Below, piece after piece: positions 12,251 to 24,200 of a stretch of 64,000 nt of DNA. Source of the DNA: Phocoena phocoena (Eukaryota > Chordata > Mammalia > Artiodactyla > Phocoenidae); assembly GCF_963924675.1 (NCBI RefSeq), contig NC_089224.1, forward strand, positions 42,265,158 through 42,329,157. Direction: 5' to 3'. Position numbers and translations under genes: made by a program. The stretch's first letter is position 1; each line of letters opens with the position of its first letter. The notes under the pieces are model-generated. The model was given only the letters and a program-made list of their open reading frames with translations. It had not been told where the DNA came from and searched no databases.

Positions 12251-13894
12251 CCTCTTTAACCAAGAGGTCATCTTTATTCAGATGTGTTGGTGATTCACGA
12301 GCATCACATCAATTTCTGTTACGCTTAGAGAACTCACTGAAGTTAAAGGGTCTCTTCAAGTTGGAAAGATGATTTACAGGAAATAACATATATGCAATTA
12401 TCTGCAATATTTACTTATTATATAAGAGGGGGAGCATTGTGACTTATTTGGAATTCTAATTCCTAAATCAAAAGCCAAAGTTCTTGAAAGTTTCCAGCTC
12501 TTTGAAGGAGCTGGGAAATAATAAAAGAATATGCCATAATGGAAATGGAAATCACAACTTGAAACTGAAAAAAATACAGAAGAAATAATTAGGTAAAACC
12601 AGTTCATCCTATAAAAAAGAAAAGAAAAGAGTTTGGGTTTTAGCAAAATACTCAGAATGAGTAGGAGTAAGTTAAAACCAACAATAAAGCACTCTCTGGA
12701 TATCCTGGATCTAGGAGGTGAGATAAAAATGAAGCGTCAGAAGAGAGGCACAGGATATTTCCAAGAAATCCAAATAAATAATTGAGAATAATGTGCAAAA
12801 GTGAAGACGTACAGAAGGGATATCTTGGTCATTTCAAAAATATATTTCTTTAAATCTCTTATACATAAGCATATGTTATTTTCTACTATAATAATGTTTT
12901 TGTTGTTGTTTTAACATAATTCTGCTACTTCAAAGTTAGTATCCTGATTGCCTTCAGCATCAGTATCTTATTGTAACAGGAAAATTATTCCAGTGTAGCA
13001 GAAAGTCTTTTTCTTAAATGTTAAGACACAGTCATAGGTTTCTGTGACATTGTCAATTATCTGTAACATATAAGGGACTGTAGCTCTAGAAATGTGAACT
13101 CTAACTTAGTTCCTTTTTATCACCACATATAACTATGAAACAATTTCCATATTTTATAGAAAATTGTCTTAGGTGATTTATACACACTCCTCTATTAAAA
13201 GGAGAATGCTAAACCTAATGCCACTTTCAATGTTTAACACTTACCATTTGCAAAATCTATTATTTGGCCACAGTATAGAAGAACTGAATGCATTACATAT
13301 AAATTTCTAAATGGTCTCACCCCAAACTACTTGCTTTAAAAAAAAACTTTTGTATCTACGATCTTATTCATCTCTCTAAAAGATTATCAGTAATCTTCCC
13401 TTGTAACAAGCTTTGAATCAGCCTTTAGCAGTCTCTACCTCAATTCAAATTTCTTGTCTATGATTTAAGAATTGAAAACACAAATGGCTAGAATTATTTG
13501 TAAAATAAGGAATAAATTATCTCTAAGTGAGTGCCTGAGGGGTTTATATATATAACTGTGCACATATATGTGTATATATAAATACATTTCCCAAAACTTA
13601 TGTTGTCTTCTCAAGCATCTTTAAAATAGTTATAGCAATTGTCTGAAGTTCCCATTAGTTGAGTTTGCTTCATTAAGTAAGGTGTGACTGAACCCTTTTT
13701 TTTTTTGATATAGCCTTTTAAGAATTCTACAATTACCAATAATAAATGAACGGTGGCTGTTTTGATACAAACATCTCTTTAGTCCATCTATTTGCTGAAC
13801 AGTAGCCTAAAATGAGGCATAAAGAGCCACACAGCAGGGCCTTAAGTGTAGCTAATCCAGAGAAATCAAGATTATCCTGAAAGGTTAAGTGATC
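12251..13894. other. Unassigned AT-rich sequence
   Basis: No recognised repeat or gene. A short TA/TG-rich simple stretch lies at about 13,541-13,585. Confidence 0.4.
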
Positions 13895-14935
13895 AAGAAT
13901 AAGAAAGTAAATGACCCAATTAAGAATTGGGTAAAAGATCTGAACAGACACTTAACCCAAAGAAGGTATATGGATAACAAACACATTAAAAGGTCATCAG
14001 TGAAATTAGTCATTAGGAAAAGGCTATTTAATACCACAAACTATATTATTTGACCAGAGTGCTATCATCAAGTTGATATGTCAAGATATAAATCAAGGTC
14101 ATGCAAGTTAGATTCAGATGGCAAAAGAAAATACTTCATAATTTGATAATTATTGATTCATTACCTGTTACCCTAAAACACTATATATTCCATTCATAGA
14201 AAATTTGAATCCATATTATGTCTGTTAACTGAGAGATTTTCCTTTGTAAAAAAAATTTAAGTGAACAGATTTTTTTCCTACTATATCAAGTTCTGGTGAG
14301 CATGCGAAACAATGAGAACTTTTGTGTATTGTGGTGGGAATGTAAAATGCTACAGCCATTATGGCAGTTTCTTCTAAAGTTAAACCTTCACTTATCATAT
14401 TAGTGAGAAACTCTACTTCTTTGTCCAAGAAAATGAAAACTTAGGTTTACACAAAAACTCTGTTCTAATGTTTATATACAATTATTCATAATCGCCAAAA
14501 ATTGGCAATACAAATATCCTTCAGCAGGTGAATAAATAAAATGTTACATATCCATAAAATGGAATACTACTTAGCAATCAAGAGGGGTGAATACATGTAA
14601 CAATATGGATGAATTCCCATTGCATTTTTTAAAGTGGAGGAAGTCAGATCCAAAAAGCTATATATTATATACATCATACAATTCATTTCTATAACATTTT
14701 AGAAAAGGTAAAACTATAGGAATGGAGAACAGATCAACAGTTTCCAAGAGTTAGGATAGGTGAAAGGAGATGACCACAAAGCTGCAACATGAAGGAATTT
14801 GAGTGGGAGAAGATGATGGGACTATTCTGAATCTTGACTGCATTAGTGAATGTAACTGCATTTTTCAACACTCATAGAACTGTATGCAACTAGTAAATTT
14901 TACTTATATAAATTTTTAAAAGGTAAAAATGAAGG
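13895..14935 (+). mobile_element. Old L1 (L1M-like) ORF2 C-terminus and 3' UTR
   Basis: Diverged plus-strand L1. Blocks such as gatctgaacagacacttaac, gaatgtaaaatgctacagcc and ccataaaatggaatactact are the ORF2 3' region, followed by 3' UTR phrases such as cttgactgcattagtgaatg. About 14,055-14,265 does not fit the L1 and holds repeat copy B. No long frame survives. Confidence 0.8.
14071..14218. repeat. Unnamed interspersed repeat, copy B, inside an old L1
   Basis: Aligns along its length with 12,098-12,250. It interrupts the continuity of the surrounding L1, which suggests that it inserted there or was carried in. Confidence 0.6.
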
Positions 14936-15516
14936 AATGAGCACATGTAGAGTTTGTGTCTACATATTCAAATAATATTTGTATCAAATGATATCAGAAT
15001 ATTTTAGCTGCTATTAAGCTTATTAATATGGTGTGCTCTGTTTTTTTGTTTCTTAAAAAGGAGGCAAGACCATGAGATCAGTTAAAGGAAAAATAATACA
15101 TGTTCAAAATCAAATATGTAATATTGAAATACACACGCATATAAACCTACACTATCTAATCTAAACATGAAAGCAGGAACAGAGTGTAGGAACAGATGGC
15201 ATATGAATTTTATTCCATTTGCCAACTTCAGTGGCATGCTAGTGACTGTCCAGAGTAGGGCAACACGTTGGAAAAAACTCTGAGGCCAAATCCAGACTCG
15301 ATGTTTAAGAATACTACGATTGCTTGTTGGTACGAAGGGGAAGTAACAGCATACATATTTTCTATTTCTAAGGAGGTAAGTAGAATATATGGAACAAATC
15401 AATCCATCAGAGCAGAACAGGTTAATAGAGTTAGGAGATCTGATGAAATAGCAGAATCTTCCTCCTCCTAATATAAATTTGGACACATAACTTTTCCCCA
15501 TAGGACCTTTTCTTAT
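14936..15516. other. Unassigned; contains a 146-codon minus-strand frame
   Basis: No repeat family recognised. The minus-strand frame at 15,082-15,522 is the longest frame in the window that is not explained by L1. Its predicted protein has no motif that I know and a high content of aromatic and Cys residues. Chance is the simplest reading. Confidence 0.35.
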
Positions 15517-16041
15517 TTCCACACCAGGCTATGTGCTTATTTTTTTTATTCAAGTATAATTGACTTAAAATATTATATTAGTTTCAGGTGTACAGCATAG
15601 TGATTCAGTACCTTTAGACATTTTTATATATTTTATACATTGGATACATTACAAAAATGATCACCATGGTAAGTCTAGTTAACATCTGTCACTGTACAAA
15701 GTTACTACATTGTTATTGACTGTTATGTCTCATGCTGTACATTACATCCCTGTGACTTATTTATTTCATAACAGGAAGTCTGTACCTCTTAATCCCCATC
15801 ACCTACTGTGCTCACCCCTCTACCCTCCTCCTCTCTGGCAACCAGCCATTTGTTCTCCTTATCTATGATTCTGTTTCTGCTTTGTTATGTTTTGACGTTG
15901 TTTTGATTTTTAGATTTTACATAGAAGTTAAATCATACAATATTCATCTTCTCTGACTTATTTCACTCAAAATACCCTCTAGGTTCAACCATGTTGTCAC
16001 AAATGATAAGATTTCATTTCTTTTATGGTGTGCAATAATCT

Positions 16042-16088
16042 GGTGTGTGTGTGTGTATATATTGTGTGTGTGTGTGTGTATATATATA

Positions 16089-16150
<62 letters not shown>
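16042..16150. repeat. (TG)n/(TA)n microsatellite
   Basis: Alternating TG runs, then about 25 uninterrupted TA units. It lies in the antisense arm at the L1 ORF2 position that normally reads as a short tatata run just before the caatggaatatta block. Confidence 0.97.
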
Positions 16151-16151
<1 letters not shown>

Positions 16152-16504
16152 CACACCTTCTCTATCCATTCATCTGCTTATGGGCACAGGCCACTTCCAT
16201 ATCTTGGCTATTGTAAATAATGCTTCAATGAACATTGGGGGTCATATATCATTTTGAGTAAGTGTTTTTGTCTTCTTCATATAAATACCTAAAAGTGGAA
16301 TTGCTGGATCATATCATAGTTCTATTTTTTTATTTTCTGAGGAACTTTCATACTGTTTTCCCTAGTGGTTTTATCAGTTTACATTCCCACCAACAGTGCA
16401 CGAGAGTTCCCTTTTCTACACATCCTCACCAACACTTGTTATTTCTTGTCTTTTGGATAAAAGCCATTCTGACTGGTGTGAAGTGAAATTTCACTGTGGT
16501 TTTA

Positions 16505-16861
16505 TTTTATTTTATACATTTATTTATTTATTTATTTATGGCTGCATCGGGTCTTCGTTGTTGCGCGTGGGCTTTCTGTAGTGGTGGTGAGCAGGGGCTA
16601 CTCTTTGTTGCGGTGCATGGGCTTCTCATTGTCGTGGCTTCTCTTGTTGTGGAGCACAGACTATGGGTGCACAGGCTTCAGTAGTTGTGGCACATGGGCT
16701 CAGTAGTTGTGGCTCATGGGCTCTAGAGTACAGGCTCAGTAGTTGTGGCGCATGGGCTTAGTTGCTCCAAAGCATATGGAATCTTCCCAGACCAGGGCTC
16801 AAACCCATGTCCCCTGCATTGGCAGGCAAATTCTTAACCACTGCATCATCAGGGAAGTCCC
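16505..16861 (-). mobile_element. CHR-1-like older tRNA-derived SINE
   Basis: In reverse complement it starts gggacttccctgatgatgca and ends in a (TAAA)n tail (16,513-16,540). The body has the repeated cacaactac-type blocks of the long CHR/cetartiodactyl SINE. The B box is GGTTTGAGCCC. Flanking repeats ttcactgtggtttta and ttactgtgatttta show that it entered the antisense arm of the inverted L1. Confidence 0.88.
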
Positions 16862-17057
16862 TTACTGTGATTTTAATATGCATTTCCCTGATGATTAATG
16901 ATGTTGACCATCTTTTCATGCACCTGTTGGCCATATTATGTCTTCTTTAGAAAAAGGTCTATTCAGGTCCTCTGCCTATTTTTCAATCATATTTTTCCTA
17001 CTGGGTTACATGACTTCTGTATATATTTGGCATATTACTGCCTTATTGGATAAACAT

Positions 17058-18770
17058 TCTACAAGGCCAGCAGTATGCTGATATAAATACAAGAGAAAGA
17101 CACTACAGAAGAAGAAAATTACAGGGCTTCCCTGGTGGCACAGTGGTTGGGAGCCCACCTGCTGATGCAGGGGACATGGGTTCGTGCCCCGGTCAGGGAG
17201 GATCCCACATGCCGCGGAGCGGATGGGCCTGTGAGCCATGGCTGCTGAGCCTACGTGTCCGGAGCCTGTACACCGCAACAGGAGAGGCCACAGCGGTGAG
17301 AGGCCCACGTACCGCAAAAAAAAAAAAAAAAAAAAAAAAAATTACAGGCCAATATCCCTGATGAACATACATATAAAAATTCTCAGTAAAACGTTAGCAA
17401 ACCAAATTCAATAATAAATTTAAAAAATCAAACACCATAATCAAGTAGGATTTATTCCAGGGATGCAAGGATGGCTCAAAGTACACAAAATCAATAAATA
17501 ATATGATACACCACCTGAACAAAAAGAAGGATAAAAATTATATGATCACATCAATAGATATAGGAAAAGAATTTGATAAAATTGAACATCAATGTATGAT
17601 AAAAACTCTCAACAAAGTGGGTATAAAGGAAGCATACCTCAACATAATAAAGGCCTTATATTACAGATCGATAGATAACATCACACTCCACGATGAAAAG
17701 ATGAAAACTTTTCCTCTAAGATCAGGACAAAGACAAGGATGTCCACTCTCACCACTTTTATTCAACATATTATTGGAAGTCCTAGCCACAGCAATAAGAC
17801 AAGAAAAACGATAAAAGGCACCACAATTGGAAAGGAAGAAGCAAAACTGTCATTTTTTGCAGACTGTATGAAACCATATATAGAAAACTATACAGGCTCC
17901 ACCAAAAAACTACTAGAACTAATAAATAAATTCAGTAAATCTGCAGGATACAAGATTAATATACATAAATCTGCTGCATTTCTGTATGCTAACAAAAGAG
18001 AATTTTGAAAAAAATTTACGATTGCATCAAAAAGAAAACAATACCTAGAAATAAATTTAACCAAGGAGGTGAAATATCTGTACATTTAAAACTATACGAA
18101 ATTGATGAAAGAAATTAAAGACAACCCAAATATATGGAGAAGATATATGGATTGGAAGAATTAATACTGATAAAATAGCCATACTACCAAAAGAAATCTA
18201 TAGATTCAATGCAATCCCTACCAAAATATTCATGGTATTTTTCAAAGAAATAGAACAAATAATCCTGAAATTTGTATGGAACCACAAAAGACCCCAAATA
18301 GTGAAAGCAATCCTGAGAAAGAACAAAGCTGGAGGTAGCACACTCCTTGACGTCAAACTATACTACAAAGCTATATAATCAAAACAGTATGATAGTGGCA
18401 AAAAAAAAAAAACAAAAAAAACAGACGTACAGATCAATGAAACAGAATAAAAAGCCCAGAAATAAACCCATGTCTATATGGTCAACTATTCTATGACAAA
18501 TGAGGCAAGAATACACAATGGGAAAAAGTCTCTTCGATAAATGGTGTTGGAAAAACTGGACAGCTACATGCAAATAAATAAAACTAGACAATAGATAACA
18601 AAAATCCTCAAAATGGATTAAAGACTTAAATGTAAAACCTGAAACCATAAAAATCCTAGAAGAAAACATAGGCAGTAAGCTCCTTGACATTGGTGTTAGC
18701 TATATATTTTTTGGATCTGTCTCCTCAAGCAAGGGCAACAAAGTAAAAAGAAACAAATGGGAGTACATCA
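17058..18770 (+). pseudogene. Inverted L1 arm: ORF2 reverse-transcriptase region, broken
   Basis: Open pieces at 17,503-17,814 and 17,739-18,008 carry the [12 protein letters not shown] motif of non-LTR reverse transcriptases. The active site at 17,856-17,867 reads FADC, so the second catalytic Asp is lost. Downstream the thumb and C-terminal parts are littered with stops. The arm ends near 18,770 in the segment before the [12 protein letters not shown] motif. Confidence 0.85.
17124..17340 (+). mobile_element. CHR-2 SINE in the sense arm of the inverted L1
   Basis: Full-length type head, B box (ggttcgtgcccc) intact, and a 25-base A tail. Flanked by aaattacagg on both sides (about 17,116-17,125 and 17,339-17,348). 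The insertion is into the RT start region of the L1. Confidence 0.95.
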
Positions 18771-18843
18771 AACCCATTAGACATAAATTCCACCCCAGGA
18801 AAAATAGGGCATTTGTAAAATCTATTAAAATTCTACAAAAACT

Positions 18844-19027
18844 CGGGGCTTCCCTGGTGGCGCAGTGGTTGAGAGTCCGCCTGCCGATGCAGGGGACACC
18901 GGTTCGTGCCCCAGTCCGGGAAGATCCCACATGCCGTGGAGCAGCTGGGCCCGTGAGCCATGGCCGCTGCTCCGCAACGGGAGAGGCCACAACAGTGAGA
19001 GGCCCGCGTACCAAAAGAAAAAAAAAA
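18844..19027 (+). mobile_element. CHR-2 SINE with perfect target duplication
   Basis: Flanked by an exact 13-bp direct repeat, ttctacaaaaact, at 18,831-18,843 and 19,028-19,040. B box GGTTCGTGCCCC is intact. It lacks about 23 bases (gagcctgcgcg through gcctgt region, near 18,967) that are present in the copies at 17,124 and 30,925, a different deletion from the copy at 2490. Confidence 0.96.
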
Positions 19028-19040
19028 TTCTACAAAAACT

Positions 19041-21009
19041 AATGCTCCACAGAACAAAGTTTGGAAGCTCTGGTCTAAAGTTATAAGAGTTCAAATACAA
19101 GACATTGCTTTCACCAACACTACTGGAAAAGAAACCAGCAAAGTTAGAATGAAAATCAAGAAAGAAGGATCTCCATTTGTTGGAATATTAGCTCGTTTAG
19201 AGTGCCAAGTGTTTTTAAATATAGATATAAATGAAAAGCATCAATTTCTAAAATGACAGTTGATTTTATTTTTAGAATGTAAGTAAATGATTGTAAATTT
19301 TACTCATAAGAATAAAAATTGAGAATAGATGAGAACTTTTCAAAACAGAAATGTTAAATACAAACTGGGAAAATAGACTAATCAAGAAAACATAATAAAA
19401 AGTTCAGAAAAAAACACGTGTATGTGTAAATAATTATATGAATCCATGTATATACTTATTCAAAGACTGTTTTAAGGGAGGCACTTAATAAAAGTATAAG
19501 TGAAATTATGAGTTAAGGAAATGCACAGTTTCATGGACATGCACATTTTTAATACTTTGAATACATAGTAGGAAAATATCCTACAAGAAAATTGTATTTA
19601 ATTTTCACTAATTAGTATTAAGGAAATACTCATGCAAATGTGAAAAAAAATGTAACAAAGATATTAGTACAATGCTATTTATAGTAGGAAAAAAATCTGA
19701 GTAACCTACACATATAATAACCAAGGGTTTATTAAAGGCCTCATGGATAATTAATTCAGAGCAATGCTATACAACAGTTAAAATCACTTTGTTATATATG
19801 TATGTGTAAACATAAATATGCATGTACGTGATATCCTGTTAAATGAAAACTCAGTATACAAATAATTATTTAATTATAATTATTGTGTATTTTTAAAAGT
19901 CAACATTTCCATTATTATATACATAAACATATCTGCAAAAATAACATTATTTGGAGAAGTAGGCAGGGAGTTCAGCAATGAAAGCCTGCATATTACTGTC
20001 TTTTAAGACTGTGTTCAACTCAGAAGAGACTGCAATTTTCTTGTCTAGGCATTTGTAGAATCCATTTCGCCATTCTAGTTCTATTAACATGAAATTTGTT
20101 GTCATAAAACAACAGATATTAAAGTCTAGTGTCCAGAGGGAAAGACAGCATGTAATATGCGTAAGACTTACAGTTTATAGATATGTTTTTCAAAGGGGCC
20201 TGACTTCTTGCATTTCAGATATTACCTTACATGGTAAAAATTCACATGGAATAATCTAGAACACAATTAATTTGACTTCACAAACAAGCAAAATGGGAAC
20301 TTTGATTAAATTTATAAACAAAGAGAAAAGGTGCTGGTTGTCCTTACATAGCTCCCTATTAGAAACTGTCAAAGCAAAAGAAAAAACCTTTATTGTGGGA
20401 GCAATGTTTTCCCTCAGAAGTTATAATTTTATTCCATAGAGAAGAGCTCTAGATAGTCCCCAAAGAGATTCTTAACTGCTTTGATTTCCAGGTTGACTAC
20501 CATTAGGCTCTTCCAAATGCTACCTCCTGGGCGGTCAAACCACTGTATAAGATTGTGGTGCCCTGGTTTAGACTGTGATATGTAGTATACCTACAATATA
20601 TATCAGCATTCATCATAATTAAAGACACATGAAAGGAGATATTTAATAGTTTATTAAATAATAATCATATATAAATATCTGTATTGTGTTGGTACCAGGA
20701 TTAGATTACAATATTCTCTGGATATGATTTTGTTTTTCCTGTCTAGAAGATCACAGATCAACTCTCTTGCAGTATTGGATTCTGAGTGAGCACTGCTGGT
20801 GGCAAACCCTGAGCACTGGGGCATAAATGTTTAACATGGCACTATTTTATCTACAAGGTCTTATTCACTTATCCATATAATGATCTGTAAAACAGGTCAA
20901 ATTTGCATAGATCATTATCAGTGGTAACTCAGCTAAGAGATCAAAAGACCAGGAAAAAATGTCTTTACTGATGATGGCATTGTGAATGTCACCTTCTTCT
21001 CACAGTTTA
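19041..21009. other. Unassigned AT-rich sequence
   Basis: No gene or repeat family recognised over about 2 kb. Reading frames are all short. Confidence 0.4.
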
Positions 21010-21895
21010 TATACTGCTATTAGTCAACCTACTAGAACGTCCAAAATCCAGAACACTGAGAATGCCAAATACTGGTGAGGATATGGAACAAAAGGAACTC
21101 TCATTCATTGCTGGTGGGAATTAAAAATGGTACAGACACTTTGGAAGATAGTTTGGCAGTTTCTTACAAAACTAAACATTTTAGCACAATTCACCGGTTG
21201 TACTCCTTGTTGTTTATCCGAAGGAGCTGACTATGTATGTCCACACAAAAACCTGCACATGGATGTTTACAGCATCTTTATTCATAATTGCCAAAACTTG
21301 GAAGCACACTAGATGCCCTTCAGTAGGCAAATGGATAAACTATTGTACATCCAATGGAATAGTATTCAACACTAAAAAGAAATACACTATTAATTTTCCA
21401 AAAGACATGGAGAAGTCTTAAATGCATATTGTCGGGTGAAAGAAAACCAATCTGAAAAGGGTATATATTGTATAATCCCAACTATGTGACATTCTGGAAA
21501 AGGCAAAACTATGCAAACAGTTAAAAGATCAGTGGTTGTCAAGAGTTCCAAAGGGGAATAGGGAGGAAGGAAGCGATGGAGCATAGGAGATTTTTAGAGT
21601 AGTTGAAATATTCTGCAAGATATTCTGACACTGTAATGGTAGGCAAATATTATACATGTGTCAGAACCCACATAATATGAAGTGTGAACTCTAGTGTAAA
21701 TTATGGATTTTAGTCAATAATAATGTATCAATATTGACTTATCAATTGTAATAAATGTATACGTATATGTTAATGATAGGAGACACTATATGTCAATAGG
21801 TGAGGAAGTATATGGGAAACTGTACTTTCTGCTTACTTTTTCTATAAACCTAAAATTGTTTTAAAATATATATCTGATTTTAAAAAGATAATAAA
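21010..21895 (+). mobile_element. Old L1 (L1M-like) ORF2 C-terminus and 3' UTR
   Basis: Blocks such as attcattgctggtgggaatt, tttattcataattgccaaaa and gatgcccttcagtaggcaaa match the ORF2 3' region. They are followed by 3' UTR-like blocks (gtataatcccaactatgtga, ttctggaaaaggcaaaacta). It is diverged and non-coding. Confidence 0.82.
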
Positions 21896-22059
21896 AAAGT
21901 AAAGAGAGTACAGAGGTACAGAGCAACAGAAAAACAAAAAACCTAGTGTGCTGCAGTACAGCAAGCCCAGGGAAGAGTGGTGCAAGATGATCCTTAGCAA
22001 TAGAGACCACATCTAATGCAGCCATGTACAAACTCAAGGAGTTTATATTTTATCAAAGT

Positions 22060-22905
22060 ACCAAGAAAAGCCCACAATCAACTCTTGATACGGTAAGAAA
22101 TATATATTTGTTCTTTGTCCCCAGTTCCCGACACAGAGCTCTAAATCCCTTGAATGTCTTGAGTGGTAGACTGAAAGGATTGCCTTTTGTTCTAAGGAAG
22201 TGACTTTTGATGGGCCTATAGATTCCTTCTGGATGGGGGCTGGTTGCCAGAGGAATCAACCATGTGAGCAGAGGGGTGGAAATTTCAGCCTCACACTTGG
22301 CCCTCTGGAGAGGGGAAAGGGACTGGAGACTGAGTTCAATCACCAATGGCTAATGATTTCATCAATCATGTCTAACTGAAACTTCCATAAAACCCCCCTA
22401 AACAATGGGGTTCAGAGAGCTTCTGGTTTGGTGAACCCATCTATATGCTGGAAGGTTGGCATACCTCAACTTTATGAGGACAGAGCTACTGTGTTTGGGA
22501 CCTTTCTGGACCTCGGTCTATGTATCTTTTCTCTTTGATTTTTCCTGAATTGTATCCTTTATAATAACTGGTAATAGTAAGTAAAGTGTTCTCCCAACTT
22601 CTGTGAGCCATTCTACCAAGTTATTGAAACTGAGAAGGGTTTGGTGAAATCCCTCAGTTAAAAGTCAACTGGTCAGAAATACAGGTGGCAACCTGAGGAT
22701 TGTGATTGGCCTCTGAAGTTGTGGCAGTCTTGTGGGAATAAACCCTTAACCTGTAGGGTCCGCACAACTACAGAAGTTAGTGTTAAAACTGAATTAAATT
22801 TTAGGACAGAAAATTGGTTCCCATAGAGTTGGAGAATTGGTTGGTGTGGCAATAAAGCTCACACACGACGTCAGAAATATTGTGAGTAAAAACAGTACAG
22901 ACAAC
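22060..22905. mobile_element. Old ERV LTR (ERVL, possibly MER21-like), family uncertain
   Basis: The order of phrases (ttggtgaacccatctatatgctgg, then tatcctttataataactggtaa, then acttctgtgagccattct, gtcttgtgggaataaaccct and aacctgtagggtccgcac) matches the 3' half of a well-known mammalian LTR. I recall the sequence better than its name. A polyadenylation-type context surrounds ctttataataa. No coding potential. Confidence 0.55.
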
Positions 22906-24059
22906 CTAAGACAGTCAAAATTTTGGAGACTAAGTTTGGAAAAAGATTGATTAGTGGCATGGTCGGTGGGGGAGGCAAATAGGTGATTATTGCAGCAGAA
23001 AAAGTTTAAAACTAAATCAGGGTAGAATAGATAGAAGAGAATTCAAAGAAATTCTATTAAACCTAAGTCCTCTAAGCCATATTATCTCTGCAAAAAAAAA
23101 AAAGGGAGATCTATGTATTTCTTAAGGACAAAGTAGGAACACCATGAACTTCATTTAAAAAAAGGCTATAAGCTCTGAAACAGAAATAAAAAATGGAAAG
23201 ATTGATCCCAGCCTACAAGGACCTAACAATTCACCCCGAACCCTAGAGAGAGATACTATGGCCTTAGTGTCCTGCCCACAAGGGGAGAGAAAGATGATAA
23301 TCTAGATGTTAAAGAAAAAAAATGCCATTGTTCCAAGTGCTTAGAAAATGTAAACAGTAGACATCAAGGAAGTTGCTACAAATTGGAAGCAAGCATTCTT
23401 TGCAGGAGAACTTTTTCATATCATCATTTGAAGGTTGATGTAACCTGGAAAAAGTTATTGAAAACCAGCTCAGGGTGAACTGAGGAAACTTCACTCCTTG
23501 AGTTTAGAAGTTAGTGTTTTATATCCCTAAAATTGAGAATTATGTTATACTCTGTTAAGAATAGGCAATCTCTGTCAATTTTAAGATAAACGATCAAATT
23601 TATGTCATTTTTATCCATAGAGATGTTTTTTCATTTTATTTTTTTAATATTAATTTTTAATTATTAGCTGTAGAGCTCATTGCATTTACTAGGTAAACTG
23701 TCCTTGAAATTTTAGGTAGTATTATGGAAAATTTTCCAGTTTTATATTGAGTTTTCCAGTTTTATATTGACTTCTTTACATATTCTGTGGGAAACTTCAG
23801 CAACCCCAAGAGCAGGTGTTTTAATAAACTGCAAAGAACCCAGTGAATTGGATTCTAGAACAAGCGTAGCTCAAAGACCTCTAGGAAGGGACAGAGGCAT
23901 GCATCTCAATGAACCTCTTTCCCAGATAAGGAACTTTCAAGTCATTAGAACAACAGATATCTCAAACAATAGATAAATTGAGAGGAATGTAGAAAAGCTG
24001 ATGGATTTAAGGGGAGATGGAGGAGGACACGGCATATATCAAGTATTAGAGAGTTAAGG
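22906..24059. other. Unassigned sequence with a small tandem duplication
   Basis: No gene or named repeat seen. A perfect tandem duplication of about 19 bp (ttttccagttttatattga) lies at 23,732-23,770. Confidence 0.4.
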
Positions 24060-24200
24060 TGCACTCAGATAATTCTTATAACAAGTTGATGAAGGTACAA
24101 TTTATTATCCTTATTTTGTTGAAGAGAGAACTAAAGCTTAGAGAGTTAAGGACCCTATCCAAGGTCAAACAGATGTTAAAAGATAAAGCTGGGATATTTA
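24060..24200 (-). mobile_element. MIR SINE relic
   Basis: The reverse-orientation MIR pattern of gagaactaaagcttagagag, then aaggtcaaacag, with attattatccttattttgtt ahead of it. Strongly diverged. Confidence 0.6.

Larger units (their letters stand above)
15540..18780 (-). mobile_element. L1 with 5' inversion (twin-priming structure)
   Basis: 15,540-17,055 is antisense L1: poly-T, 3' UTR, then ORF2 C-terminus. From about 17,058 to 18,770 the sequence is sense L1 ORF2, running from the reverse-transcriptase start to just short of where the antisense arm begins. The two arms together cover the L1 from RT to 3' end, missing only about 100 bp. On the minus strand this is exactly an inverted 5' segment joined by its 5' end to a normal 3' segment. 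A 12-bp near-repeat (ttccacaccagg / ttccaccccagg) lies 11-18 bp outside the ends. The element hosts two SINEs and a large TG/TA microsatellite. Confidence 0.82.

Noticed and set aside
15945..16257. Tyr/Ile repeat proteins in several frames
   Set aside because: They are translations of the TG/TA microsatellite within L1.
18844..18920. tRNA gene suggested by A and B boxes
   Set aside because: The boxes belong to the tRNA-derived head of a CHR-2 SINE. The cloverleaf is degraded and the SINE tail and target duplications are present.
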